In this document: piece by piece, positions 1 to 11,589 of the stretch
How positions within the stretch are numbered: the first letter of the stretch is position 1
Layout: each line of letters opens with the position of its first letter
DNA from: Siphonodentalium dalli
Taxonomy: Eukaryota > Mollusca > Scaphopoda > Gadilida > Siphonodentaliidae
Assembly: GCA_032622095.1 (NCBI GenBank)
Contig: CP136065.1
Span: forward strand, 54,991,949-55,055,948
Length of the DNA: 64,000 nt
Reading direction: 5' to 3'
Made by a program: the position numbers and the translations under genes
The notes under the pieces: generated by a model
What the model was told of the DNA's origin: nothing
Seen by the model: only the letters and a program-made list of their open reading frames with translations
Databases searched by the model: none

Positions 1-373
1 TCATACGTAATGACATTAAAATCGTATGGAAACATAGCAATTGTTTGGGCTGCGTGATGTCAATATGTGTTGAGAAATAACGCCATACGTAATGACATTA
101 AATCTCAAGGAAACCCGTAAAAAAAATCGCATTTATTGTTTTAATGTTTTAATTTATTTCCTTCATAAAAATAGTCTTCGTGATAAAGAACCCTCTCAAT
201 ACTTTAGAATATAGAATTAACCTTAAAATAACAATAATCTTCGGAATAGCGAACATTCGGAATATAGAACCTTCGGAATAGCGAACCTTCGGAATAGCGA
301 ACCTTCGGAATAGTGAACCTTCGGAATAGTGAACCTTCGGAATAGCGAACCTTCGGAATAGAGACATGTCCCC
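1..373. mobile_element. End of a terminal-minisatellite DNA transposon (partial)
   Basis: The right part of this segment is about ten tandem copies of a 16-bp unit reading ccttcggaatagcgaa with small variants, ending in gagacatgtcccc. The left part (tacgtaatgacattaaa, ctcaaggaaaccc) is shared with related copies near 26110-26374, 36700-37036 and 37250-37530. The complete copy at 25458-26374 shows that this minisatellite is the terminal repeat of a transposon, so this is one end of a copy that begins left of the window. Confidence 0.7.
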
Positions 374-985
374 GTTTGGTGAAGCACTAATAATTTTTAT
401 AAAATTCAAAACAACTAAAATTTGTCCAGGAGGTCTCGTGGTGCAATTTTTAATTCTGCTAATTTCTGCATATTTAATATGTAAACAATATTTTATTCGA
501 AATCAAACATATAACACAATACAAATATTAATGATAAGAAAGTGGATCGGGCAACACACTATATAGTAATAGCTTCATTAAAGACCTCTCCTCGGGGAAG
601 AAAAGTTACCTCAGGCGAAAGAAATATCACGTTTTTTCATATTTCTCCTGATTTCTCAAGCTTTTCGGGGGAGATAACTGGCGGTTGATTGATTGATTGA
701 TTTTATGTTAACGTCGCTTTCAGCAACTAAGGCTATATCACGACATTGCCAGTTTTAGTGGTGGAGGAAACCTAATTTAGCAGTGATTTCAATGGCTGAT
801 AAACTCGTCGACCATGTGCGGCAAACCACCGGCCATCGGCGAGTAACTGCAATGGCAACTCCACCAGATAACGATTTCGAGATTAAACGTCCACGATGGA
901 TACATGTGGATTTGAACACTCATCGCCAGCGCTGCACGAAGGGCGAGACTGACTGAGCCACCGAGGGCCCCCGTGTGGTGTCGGT
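374..985. repeat. Unique DNA then a SINE-like dispersed repeat (about 680-985)
   Basis: Positions 374-670 hold no gene that I can support. From about 680 a gattgattgattgatt run leads into ttatgttaacgtcgctttcagc, then tggtggaggaaacc, and the block ends near actgagccaccgagg. From memory, this order of motifs occurs in a dispersed repeat common in mollusc genomes. I did not find clear tRNA-type promoter boxes, so the SINE label is tentative. Confidence 0.35.
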
Positions 986-1079
986 AGTGACATCCATAAT
1001 TGTTTTGTTTTTGGACACACAATGCATGTAGTATATACGGTTATCTGTATAAATATGTACGTAGCGGGTGCATATAACT

Positions 1080-1515
1080 TGTAATAAGACAGAATTTGTC
1101 TCATGTGTGATAGGAAAAAAGTTGAAACTGAAAAACATTTCATAATGGAATGCAGTGCGTACACTGACCTCAGGAAAGATTTATTTGATGTTGCTAGCAC
1201 TAATAACATACACTTTACAAACATGAACGATGATGATAAATTCATTTTTATAATGTAAAATGAAGACAAAGTAATTATGAATTCCGTGTGAAACATGATC
1301 CGGTTATTGATCCAAAGGAGAACAGATAGATATAAATATGGGGAAATGAAAGTTATGGGAAATTTATATTTAATTAAGAATCGTATGTAAGATATAGTTA
1401 TAGGTTTTTTTTACTGTTATATGCACATATATTATGTATTATGTTTAATTTACTTGTAATTTATGTTATTTGCAACTGCCTGCACTGGTGTATTGCAATA
1501 AACTATCTTATCTTA
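1080..1515 (+). pseudogene. 3' end of a non-LTR retrotransposon (zinc-knuckle C-terminus and tail)
   Basis: The + strand encodes a short fragment with the pattern C-x2-C, then ETEKHF, then ECSAYTDLR. This is the cysteine-histidine motif that ends many LINE reverse transcriptases, and the same motif closes the better preserved LINE at 21958-22320 (TCLMC, DEKHL, CPLYKELR). The fragment is followed by a stop, AT-rich 3' UTR and the tandem tail tcttatcttatctta near 1505-1520, a typical LINE 3' end. It is 5'-truncated and has no active-site domain, so it is dead. Confidence 0.6.
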
Positions 1516-3548
1516 TCTTATAACTCGTATGATTTTGCATGTAGCATTGCATGCCGAGCTCGTTGCATTAAATGTTCACCCATGTTCACCCAAACAGGCA
1601 ACGACCCCTGTTTAAATCATACGACCCCTGCTTAAGTGCTAAATCATTTACTGTCAATTACATATCCCGAGTAAAATGACTCAGTGCAATGTCCACTGTT
1701 CGGTTAATTTAAAGTGATGTGAAACACTCCGGTAGTGTAATCAAATAGAAATGGAGAATAATCTTGTTCAAAGTAGTTATTTTTACAAATATTATATCCA
1801 AATTGGCAACACACATCGTCATTCTTATATAAATTAATTAATTGCAGTGATTCTCGAAGGTGAAATCGTTTTCGTTAGTTTGTCACCAATAGTTGCGTCC
1901 CGATTCGAGAAGTAAATATTTACAATTGAGCGTAGTTCAGACGATGATTTCTATGGAGTGGTACGGTCGATTTGTTTGAAATTTTCTGCAATTTTACTAA
2001 AATGCTACATTCCTCCAGTTGACTTAGCGCCTGAATGCTAACTTATCAGTTTAACATACCCGAACAAGTCCATAATATATCTTTAAGTTTTCAACATAAT
2101 GGCGCAACAAAACGCACCCTAACAAGTGCGTGTACGTTCCGAGGATAATGGACATTTTGAATGGCTTTTAAAGGGCCTTCAATATGACATATATTGTGGC
2201 GAAACAAAGTCGCTCTGCTGCAATTCCGAATATTGTTTTGTCTAAGTCCAACGACATGACAAAATCATATCTCAGCTTTAGCCACGACACGGTAGGACGT
2301 TTGGCCAAATTGGTGGGTATTAATTGGCGATTACACGTAAACGTTTAAACGGCAGGGTGCACATTGGAAATTAGCTGACTGACAGTAATTAGTATTTAGA
2401 AGTATAAATGCATTTGACATTTATTAAAGGCTGTTAGTGTTCACATGATATGATTTTCATACGAGGTTCCAAAAACGTTTGCGCAAACAAGACATCTAAT
2501 GGACATCTAAGAATGGTATAGATCCTATCTTGTTTGACGAGTTTGTAAAACTTTTAAAATTAAGCATTTCAAGTATTTATATAACTATCTACCTTGCAAT
2601 GTGGTACAAGCGGGGAAATAATTTGTTAGTGTGATGTTTGGATACTGAAAGTCGCATTAAGCGGTACCATGGGCGATATATATGTGTAATTGCTGTGGAT
2701 ATCATTGGCGTCTTCGAAAGGTAAAATATACATTCAAGTATGTAATGCATTATTTAAATGTCAGTGAAGTTTTGCTCTCGTTCATCCAAGTCGCATCCGG
2801 TGATCAAAAGTAGGTCGATAAATATGTTATATACTTGTATAATGACTTTATGTGCCACAGAAATACATATTCAAGCCATACTATTTAGAAATATCTTGTC
2901 TCCATATTTTTAAGTTTTGACCGAACATGGCCCTTTTGTATGGGATGTCTAAATTATTCACATTTATTCCTTATTTTCGCGTCAGCGTAAATCATTTGCA
3001 CCGAAGCCCAAATATTTGAGTATCAATGTATTTGCACTGAATAGCAAATACCTAAGACCAACTTACTACCCTCAGATAACTCCAGTTAGTGTTGCTTGAT
3101 AACCACCTACTGTGGTTTTTGACTGAATTGTCGCAAAAACAAGCTGTGATTGAATCGGGGACTTTTCCAATAATTTTCACCAGAATTATGAGCCGTTTTT
3201 TTTACCCCCAACAAAAAAATAGTTTCGTTTGTGTTCAGATGATCGATCCCAGTGTGTAGGTATCTTCCTGAAATGTCTGATTCCTGAAGTGACTTCAGTT
3301 TTCAACGTTGTGAAATTGGAACGCCCCAAATCTCATTACACCAAATCTCTTCGATGCATGTCCGGGGATTGAAATTCCCGAGATGAGTTTCTGGGACAGC
3401 TCATTAATCTTATAGCTTGCTGATATGTTAATTTGGAAAATATATAGCTAACGAATGTTTAAATTGCCAAACCATCTTGTGGAATTCGCCATATTCGACC
3501 AAATCATGACGTGGGGTCCCAGTCGTGGTCACCCTGAATTGTGAGATA
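1516..3548. other. No gene seen
   Basis: AT-rich DNA with no long coding frame, no convincing exon with matched splice sites and no recognisable element. A 5' exon of gene 1 (signal peptide, ending in phase 1) could lie here or to the left of the window, but no candidate was convincing. Confidence 0.4.
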
Positions 3549-3761
3549 CAGTAATGCCCTAAATAATCGACTCCTTAACCACATCAGAATTATGGGTAAT
3601 TTTTCAGGATTTAGTCGGAAATATGGCTTGTTGCCATTCATCGGAAAGCTCTCACTGAGAGCTTTCCGATGGATGGCAACAAGCCATATTTCAAGCTAAA
3701 TCTTGAAAAATTACCCATTATTCTGCTGTGGTTAAGGAGTCGATTATTTAGGGTATTACTG
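3549..3761. mobile_element. Foldback MITE, Tc1/mariner type (TA target site)
   Basis: The two halves of this 213-bp segment are near-perfect inverted copies meeting at about 3652 (gagctttccgat is mirrored). The ends read CAGTAATGCCCTAAAT and its complement, and both sides are flanked by TA (3547-3548 and 3762-3763). A TA duplication with full-length inverted repeats fits a non-autonomous Tc1/mariner-type MITE. It encodes nothing. Confidence 0.8.
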
Positions 3762-4164
3762 TAGGTAGCTCTAGAAAATTAGTTCGCAAGACACGTATAT
3801 ATACCGTATAATATTCGGATTTCTTTCATTGATGGCTAATACCTGTATTTTCCAGTTTATGATATACACACACTATAGGGAGGAAGCAGGGTGAATATGG
3901 TAATCTGGCCGACATCAATGGATGACATAACGCAGCATTTCGCCGCCATTCTGATGACTCTCATCACAATATCCACTGGCATAGGTAAAATGGCAACGCG
4001 ACTTCGGTCGAAATTCACTTCGTTTGAGCATTATTCTAATTCTCTAGCTGCTAATATACCACTTCACAGATTTGTGAGTGGTCAATTATTGATAAATTGG
4101 TCGCAAAAATCAGCGTTCCAACGTTCGATACTCCATCAATTTTGACAGTAGCTGACTTCCGTTA
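3762..4164. other. No recognised feature
   Basis: A short open frame at 3891-4145 (+, about 84 residues) has no recognisable domain, no splice context and no codon bias. I do not call it a gene. Confidence 0.35.
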
Positions 4165-4850
4165 CCTGGTTGCTATATAAACAAAACAATGGCATCGCTT
4201 ATACCGTCGCCGATGGAATAAATTTGACGCAGTCCCTGTATCTTTCCGAAATCACAAGACGCGTACCACACCGTTATCTCTAAATATCATTGACTCGATA
4301 TAATGTGACAATTTTTCTTGACATGGAACAGAGAGGTCTTGAAATACAAATTTTAATGAGTAAACAATTTTCCATTTTTTTCCAGTTCGCGGTCAAATCA
4401 AAACCGGACGATCTGGGTCAGTTCACCTTCGAAAAAAAATATTTGTACGTGATAAAAATCCAAAAATGGCATTAGTTACATGCATGCATAACCTAATTGT
4501 TGTGCATATTTATTTCAATTTGATGGGCAATATTTCATCTTTATCTGCATTTTTACCGATAAGAGCGATGCTAATTGAGGGTATATATTTTATCCAGTGC
4601 ATTACACAAAAAATCGTGAATTGGCTGAGTGTTTTCTATATGGCGGAACATTTAGTTGATAATTACAAGGCAAGTGTGTGTTGAAATAAAGTTTTTCGTT
4701 ATAAGAATTAGAATGGGGATAACAGTATGGAGTTTTGTGATTACGAAAGGCACAGGTCGAATATACTGTGGCAAATACCCGTTAACCCTGTACCTTTCCG
4801 AAATAAAAAAACACCACACAGCTATATCCCACACATCTCCTTAACATACA
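4165..4850. repeat. Dispersed repeat, copy 1 (second copy at 29945-30650)
   Basis: This segment matches 29945-30650 in order and orientation. Shared blocks are gttgctatataaacaaa, accacaccgttat, attgttgtgcatattta, gataagagcgatg, gtgaattggctgagtgttttc and gaatggggataac. Both copies end in a partial foldback (gggtaaatac... cctttccgaaat). The repeated structure implies a transposable element of about 0.7 kb. No coding capacity or superfamily is apparent. Confidence 0.65.
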
Positions 4851-5455
4851 ATGACACAAAATCAAGTTTATTCCGATATTCTCGATAATCATCGGACAAT
4901 GCTGGAGCTTTCCATATATATTCCCTATAGTGGGAGGAGTTTACGGTTGTTAGGAAACACGGTGTCTGCAGAACTAGTTTAATAATTTTAACAGCGCTTG
5001 CTATTATGCTATTATACACAAGAGAACACACATTCTTTTCGCCTTTAATTGTGATAATTGTGACAGGTGTCACGCAAAAATGAAAATCAGTGTTGTAACC
5101 GCGGGTGAATTTCCACCATCATGGCGCAAATAGCAATTCCAGTACGTTGTGATTTGACAAAATTGTTATGTTGTTTGAATATATTTTTATTTATTTATTT
5201 ACCTCCAATACAGAATAATATGTATATACAAGTGTATTATGCGTATGGCCACACATATTATATAGCCTATAATGCATGGTATGTACATCGTTTCAAGATA
5301 TATACATGTTTTACAATTTAGGAACAGAATATAGAGAGATAGTTCAGACTGTTGAGGCGTCGAAGAACCTGCGATTATCCTAAATGTGTAATAAATCAAA
5401 TGGCACCACGAATGAAGCGCCCCTCGCATCCATATGGGCTAGCAACACCCATAAG

Positions 5456-5685
5456 TTATCTTGGGCGGATTAGTTGTGTGCACGTGAAAAGGAATGGTGC
5501 AGAAGCAAGAATGAAGTCGCTCCACAAAACTCCGCGAAGAATTTGGCGACCAAATGCGGCACCGAACAGGATCGCATGGAAGTGGTCTTGATGCAGAGAG
5601 TCTAAAGTGACGAACATATCCTTGCCGAAACGGTCTATGACCATGCACCAGTAATGGTATCTTAGAGCATGCATGACAGGAGTGT
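5456..5685 (-). other. Unidentified coding-like island
   Basis: The - strand has an open frame of at least 72 residues (MHALRYHYWCMVIDRF ... ILRGVLWSDFILASAPF ... LIRPR, stop). Its base composition is more GC-rich than the flanks and its residue composition is protein-like. I do not recognise the family. There is no clear splice acceptor, and the other frames of the same stretch are also partly open, so it may be a fossil of a transposon or inserted gene, or chance. Confidence 0.2.
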
Positions 5686-6170
5686 TACACGAAGTGGTGA
5701 TGTGTTCGATACATTGTCATATATACTCCCACAGTTTACATTTAGATTTGTTGGTGAAAAGTGTTCGGTTGAGAAGCTGTGCCAGATTTGTCATCTCCTA
5801 AGATTTTTCTGGATGATCTGCCAGGAGTTTCTTGGTAGAAACTATCTACTAATAAACAGCTGTGGCAAAGTATTGGTAATATTCTCGAGCTGTTTGTGAT
5901 TTCGTAAAATGAGATATGGTTCAAGGATATATTCCTCCTTGAATAGTCTGTATAAGTGCGTAATTTGTTGTTCCAATCAATTAATCGTCGTCGAATATAT
6001 CATATTTAAACTGCGAGATGTGTTCTTGTTTTAACTTCACGACCAACTGTTGTATTAACGTCGTTTAATCTAACATTCCTTCGATGTTTGATTGGCGTAA
6101 GATGAAAGTTTACAAGTTTGAATATGAGACCAGATCATTCGCGCGTTAATTCAAACTTTATTTTTCGTAG
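5686..6170. other. Intergenic or intronic DNA upstream of exon A
   Basis: No gene seen. The last bases, tttatttttcgtag, form the splice acceptor of gene 1 exon A. Confidence 0.5.
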
Positions 6171-6348
6171 ATGGTGCATGTAACTTCCCAGCGACCTTGA
6201 CCGGAACATTTGTCTCAACGCCTTTGGGTACAGACCAGCATATTTTCACAAGCTCAACAGTAGAGGGATTCACTTTCGTTGCGTTGGCCACTTCTTACAG
6301 ACTGGTTTACGACTGTCAAGAAAATTCCGGAAACACATATCTGATCAG
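6171..6348 (+). CDS. Gene 1, exon A: start of the ectodomain of a type I membrane protein
   Basis: The acceptor tttatttttcgtag precedes an open segment that reads GACNFPATLTGTF, then STVEGFTFVALATSYR, then VYDCQENSGNTYLI. The C-x-FP-x3-L-x-G-T/S-F/W start resembles repeated modules that I recall from uncharacterised mollusc and arthropod surface proteins (the DUF7042/7043 type); that link is a guess. The exon enters in phase 1, as is usual after a signal-peptide exon, which was not found. It must end at ATCAG before gcgagt, because only this GC donor gives phase 2 and joins exon B in frame (I-R-S-Q-G). The nearby GT donor after AGGCGA would bring a stop in exon B. Confidence 0.7.
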
Positions 6349-6625
6349 GCGAGTTAGTGTAAACATATTTTTATTTCCAAATCCAAACAAATAACATAAT
6401 ATATAGATGACACATGTATGCAACATAGAATATTTAATGTGTAGAAACAACAAGCCTGAGGGCAAATATGAACATGCCCCGTCCCCAATAAGTAGGGGGG
6501 GGGTATATAACAGACGGAAAGGGTTGGAAATAATGGTTTTAGGAGAAATGGAGAGATTGATAACTGAATTTGCACGAGTTAGGGGTGGAAGTAAAAAGGG
6601 AGAACATATTGTTAGTGAAAGCAGG

Positions 6626-6627
<2 letters not shown>

Positions 6628-6691
<64 letters not shown>

Positions 6692-6705
6692 GCAGAGATA
6701 GAGAG

Positions 6706-6790
<85 letters not shown>
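6628..6790. repeat. (GA)n microsatellite
   Basis: About 160 bp of almost pure GA dinucleotides, with two short interruptions (taggcagagata and gaagag). The open frames crossing it are artefacts of the repeat. Confidence 0.97.
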
Positions 6791-6793
<3 letters not shown>

Positions 6794-7082
6794 TGAAATG
6801 ATGACAATGGTGGGGAGTTTTCAATAATTGGGTTGTTGCATGATAACAATGAGGCTCATCTATATTAATCTGCGTGTGTCAGGCGCCATGGGAGGGGGTC
6901 AATCACAATGACTGTTAACTGGTTACAGATGTCAATAAGTAATTAAACAGACATACACACAGCTAAGAGTGTTCATAGCGTTCACCAGACGAGTTATTGG
7001 CTAATATAAGCGTCACACTTTCTGCCAAATCCCATTCTCTAAAATAATTGTCTTTATATATTATACAACTCTGTTAATTAAT

Positions 7083-8435
7083 TAGTCCAAGTCTTCTTGT
7101 ACTAAAACCAGCTAAGATATTGGGATGGCGATTTGCTGTTTTTAGTCCAAGCCCGCTTGCATACCAATCCTATCACACGAGTTACGCCCACGATCTGTGG
7201 CGGGAATCTGTGGTGTATTTTACTCGATTTACCTAATGAATCAATACATGATGCTATATACATCGGAAAGAGAGACATCTTATGGTCATAATGGTGTATA
7301 ATAATCTAACTTTCATGTTAAATTACGCATAGAATATTCCGGTTGATTGTCATCAACATCGCTGTTTTTTCTGTTTGTTTACTTAACTGAAAGCCGAACT
7401 CAGGTTCCGAAGAACTTCGGCATTGTCCGGTGTTTGTTCTGAGTATTCTAGTTTCCGTTGCGGGGTTTTCCGAACAAAATAGCGAAACCCGATCGCCGCA
7501 AAGTCCAGTTTCCAATGTGCTTTGAGAACAATTCCCGCACTAAAAACTTAATGACATAATGGAGGATCAGAAAGGTAGTTTTGTTGACAATTTTCGCAAG
7601 CAACTTGTCAAAATTGGAGCAAATTAGAACTCTTGTGTCTGACTTGCCATGCGTGTGATTTCCATCCATGTGCATTTTGACTTTTGTGTTGATAAAATAA
7701 TCGGAGAACCGAATCACACAGTTTCGAAATATAGTTCTTCCGTTTTAGTGGGACTTTTCAAACTTAAGGTTAAAAATTTATACAAATTTTGTTTGATTTT
7801 TTGTGTGCTTAACACGAGCAGTATATTGCTCTGTTCGCTTAGTATATATCTTAATTTCGCTGAAGTCCACCAAATGTGGGAAATGTAGCACCATATTATT
7901 TATTCTAATGGTCGTTGTGTTTACACTGTTTTAAACTTTGAGAGGGTTGTAATTCCCCGTAATTTATTTAATGTATTACATTTATATCTTCAATGTTTAA
8001 TTAATCTATTTATTTTTTATTTATTGACACACATAATTACGATTACAATGGAGAATTCATCGTAATTTGCGTGGTCAGTCGAAAATCTACGGAATATTTT
8101 CAACGGAAAATGCCGAACACAGTTCGCGAGGTCAACTGAGTTCGCATACTTTTAAAAATTTGTAAACATTGCGGTAAATGTCTCTTTTCGCATTAAATTA
8201 CCGCTTTCAATTCACAACTGATGTGGGTTTCAGATCAAATAGCATGTCTTCTGCGGAAAATATCCGTTTATTGTCGCAATTGTGATATTTTATTTCATAT
8301 AATTGTGGTTTTATTTGAGCGGGTCACAAACGCTTAAGTCGTGTCATAAGAATACATGGGCCTGGAACTCGGACTAAAGACCGGCACCTCCATCCCAATA
8401 TCTTAGCCGGTTTTAGTACGAGAAGACTTGGACTA
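7083..8435. mobile_element. Inverted-repeat DNA transposon with 9-bp target duplication
   Basis: The left end (TAGTCCAAGTCTTCTTG, TACTAAAACCAGC, TAAGATATTGGGATGG) is mirrored at the right end (8377-8435) with about 90% identity over about 55 bp. Both ends are flanked by the direct repeat ttaattaat (7074-7082 and 8436-8444). A 9-bp duplication fits the Mutator group. No transposase frame survives, so it is non-autonomous. The flank is low-complexity, which weakens the TSD call slightly. Confidence 0.7.
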
Positions 8436-8609
8436 TTAATTAATGTGCATGATTTAGAGAAATAAATATGTTTACACAAGACGAGTTAAAATCCTGCGTG
8501 GCGCGATGGAAGCCTTAATTTGTGTTCACTTCTGTTACATCCTGGTCTTGTTCCGGATATAAAAAATACAGCAATACGCACAAGCTTGACTATCAAAAGA
8601 TAACATATC

Positions 8610-8990
8610 TGGATTCACGATATGATGGCTAGTAGCATCGAATCGCGAGCACGGGTGGCACGCGCTGTTCGATTGAATATCAGAATGTTGGTTATCATGT
8701 AGTCCCATATCCCATAATATGTCAAATATAGCGAATTATCGAAATATGAAATACAACGAAAAAGCGAAATAGGAAAATACAGCGAAATAGAACGAAAAAT
8801 CGAAATAGGAAAATACACCGAAATAGCGAAATATAGAGCGAAATATAGAAATAGGAAATTATTTTATAAACGAAATAACGGAGATATTTGAAAAAGTGTC
8901 TTTGACGAAATAACGGACATATTTGGAGAAGTGTTTTAAAGAGCGTATACCATGAGTATACCATGCACTTGTGCGTTACAATATGCATGC
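8610..8990. repeat. Dispersed repeat with gcgaaata-rich tract, copy 1
   Basis: The block gatggctagtagcat, tcgcgagcac, cccatatcccataatatg, agcgaattatcgaaata and the following run of caacgaaa/agcgaaata variants recur at 38840-39110 in the same order. It is therefore a dispersed element carrying an internal degenerate minisatellite. No coding content. Confidence 0.65.
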
Positions 8991-9493
8991 ACACGTATAA
9001 GAGCTATAGAATAAATATTGCTTACATCAGTCCCGATTACTATCAATAGATATTTGATGTTTATAACGTGAGCGAAGTTGTGATATGTAATATAACTGAC
9101 GGAATAATATTCATTCAGAACTCTAGAGACATTTAAATGTGTTGTGTTACAGTTTAAATCAAATTCTTATGGTGCAGTTATGGTCATGGTTCTTAAAAAT
9201 GAAGTATGTATTGTACGTTTTCGTAGTTTTACATTGTCCCAAACGTTCATTGAGTTAGCCGAATATTCGAATGTCAAAATCGACCGAACACTATATAATG
9301 CGTGCAAGGTATGTGTGAGTTGTGAGCTAGAGAAACACCCCTACCCCCATACAACAACGGGAGTATATAGTTGTAGTTTGATGTGAAATGCTACAATGTC
9401 TTAACAATGTCCATGTGTATAGTGCTAATAAAATACAAATTAACAAACAATTCCAACTGTGAACGTAACCTAATTCGTATTTATCCAATACAG

Positions 9494-9594
9494 GAGCCAG
9501 GGTACTGTAAATATACTGGACGACTTCTATGTGTACAGATGCATTGATATATCAAAAACATCGGATGACTTATACAGTTATCATCACACGATTC
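9494..9594 (+). CDS. Gene 1, exon B
   Basis: The acceptor tatccaatacag and donor C|gtaagt bound 101 nt that read SQGTVNILDDFYVYRC, then IDISKTSDDLYSYHHTI. The exon enters in phase 2 and leaves in phase 1, which matches both neighbours. The YRC-I-x-phi-S/T-K-x-S-D-x-L-Y-x-Y pattern completes the first ectodomain module begun in exon A. The extracellular position follows from the downstream TM exon. Length and splice sites are sound; the function is unknown. Confidence 0.75.
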
Positions 9595-10529
9595 GTAAGT
9601 AGTTAGTTGTAGTGTACATGTATTAACAACATATAGACCTGAATAGGTCGAAAATATATCTTCAGATCTACACCAAACAGTATTCCAGTTGTTTATGCCA
9701 AGGATATGATAATTTCATTTCTATATGCTTTGAAAGAAAAAAATTATCAGCCGTTTCCATGCTATCGTCCGATGTCCACAATAACTGGGTATTATTTAAC
9801 ATGAACCGGGGAATATTGATATATTTCCCAGTTAGTGTTAAGATAATAATCAGCTCTTGTTTTGCGTATTTAACACGTAAATATGGTGTCTTCCTGGTGC
9901 CGTATATATATCAGACAGGGCATCGTTAAAAACGAAATATTTTCAATTATGGGAAAACTTTAATTTGTCCCCTCTACTTATGTTAATAACTTTTAAAAAC
10001 AACTTAGTTTAAACAAGTTACTAAAAAAAGTGGATGCGGTAAAACGAAATAAATTTCTAGGTCTGGCACAACCTGTATTCAACTATTATAAATATAAGTT
10101 CAACTATTATAGTTGAAAATAGATATTGCTATGTGACAAAGGAAGCATAACACAAAATCAGATATACCAGAAAGTGTTAAAAAACAGTATCACACAGCAA
10201 ATGAGCACCATCATTGTTTTTTATAACATGATCAATGCTATTGTTTCATGACATCCAAGATGGTTTATGACAATTTACTTGACCTAAGAGTTTCAATGAA
10301 CGAGTCATCATGGCGACATATAAGTGTCAACTTTAAAGGAATATATTATATCATATTGAGTTAAACCAGTCTCGCCAAACACAATTATTCTGAAGTCGGC
10401 TAATTTTATTTTTATTGCGCATACTTCAGTGCTATTTTGCATCGAGGTGCGCCACCATGATATTTTCGGAGAGAACACACAAAACAGGCCTAGTCAAAAT
10501 TAACTGTAGTTGAATTATAGATGTGCCAT

Positions 10530-10882
10530 ATTGAGACGTGGCTAGAGGGTCTATATTTGGGAGTGTGTAATTTCCATAATCTACCAACCTCACCACCCCC
10601 TCTTGAACAGCAAAAACTCCCATGTTCGCGAAATTCCATGTGCACCCCCCCCCCCCCGCCGCCATCACCACTGGGCTGGAACTTTCTAACTGTACCCCAA
10701 GCCAGATGTCATACTGTTGGTCTAAAAACAATAAAATCCCCTCTAAATACTGGTTGAATAATCAAACAATGGGAAGAATTTCAACATACAATGTATAAGT
10801 TGAGCAAAATTTCCAACAAATGTTGTGTCAGACATGAAATTTCCAACTGTCGCCCCATCCCTCGCCGCGCGTCCCTGGTACC
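10530..10882. mobile_element. Diverged, shortened hAT-type MITE
   Basis: It begins gagacgtggctagaggg and ends gcgcgtccctgg, the two ends of the complete element at 54834-55933. Internal blocks (aatttccaac, C-runs, ttttggtct-like) also match in weakened form. About two thirds of the element is missing. Non-coding; the long run of C near 10645 is part of the family. Confidence 0.5.
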
Positions 10883-11029
10883 AGACCTGACTAACTGTAG
10901 ATTGCAATCTGAAAACGAAGATTGCGAGCCGCTTCAAAATAGAGATGATGAACCGGACTAAAGGATTTATTTCAAAGGGTGCAAAACACGTTGTGATGTC
11001 TATATAGGAGAGTATGGTAGGTCACCTAT

Positions 11030-11260
11030 AATGTTAATTCTTAACACATCCATGATTGGAGCTTCCTGAAATTTTGCGAAAACCCTGTGCCAATGCATTT
11101 TCTTATAGGGAGTCTCGCATACATGTATTTAAGAGAATACATTGGCCTGACAATATTTACCTTGATCTTTTAAGCCAGTGCATTTTCTGATATGTGCGAG
11201 GATCCCCATGTGAGACTCGCTTATATAAGAGAATGCACTGGCACATGATCTTATTGCTGC
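11030..11260. repeat. Dispersed repeat (ggagcttcctgaaattttgcgaa family)
   Basis: This contains aacacatccatgattggagc, cctgaaattttgcg, and two copies of an aagagaatacattgg / agaatgcactgg segment. The same blocks flank the Helitron array (42284-42368 on the left, 44513-44570 on the right) and close the tandem duplication at 40600-40640. This copy appears uninterrupted. Confidence 0.6.
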
Positions 11261-11468
11261 ACCAGATCGGCTCCAGTCACGAAAGTGTTAAAGATAGTGT
11301 ATCTCTTCTCGGCGACAGTTACAACAGCATAATTTTTATAAAACCCGATTTCATGAGTACAACTAGCTTTCTTATGATTAAAATACAAATGAACCTGAAG
11401 ATTGTGTATATTATTTGTCTAAAATGTCACAATAAAGTGGCTTATCTCCTAGTTGAAATGAAATTTGT

Positions 11469-11511
11469 CTAGTTTGAGGGTGCTAGCGACTTTTCAGCAC
11501 ACTCAAACTAG
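11469..11511. repeat. Short hairpin
   Basis: ctagtttgagggtgct is mirrored by agcacactcaaactag with an 11-nt loop. The arms extend outward imperfectly (agttgaaat on both sides). This is probably the centre or end of a small foldback element. Confidence 0.5.
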
Positions 11512-11589
11512 AATTTCAACTTGAAACAAGTTCTCCCTCTTGGTACGCTCCGGTTGTTTTCGCGAGAATGCTGTTCTAAAAATATCCCC

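Larger units (their letters stand above)
6349..9493. other. Gene 1 intron A-B with microsatellite and transposon inserts
   Basis: This GC-AG intron holds a (GA)n tract (6628-6790), an inverted-repeat element (7083-8435) and a dispersed repeat (8610-8990), which are listed separately. The rest shows no gene. Confidence 0.55.

Noticed and set aside
1441-1635. Hydrophobic frame MFNLLVIYVICNCLHW
   Set aside because: It lies in the 3' tail of a LINE fragment and has no splice donor consistent with exon A.
5121-5321. Possible signal-peptide exon (MAQIAIPVRC...LLCCLNIFLFIYL) for gene 1
   Set aside because: No good donor in phase 1 follows, and the sequence after it resembles AT-rich non-coding DNA.
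6407-6849. Long Ser/Leu or Arg/Glu frames across the GA repeat
   Set aside because: They are translations of the (GA)n microsatellite.
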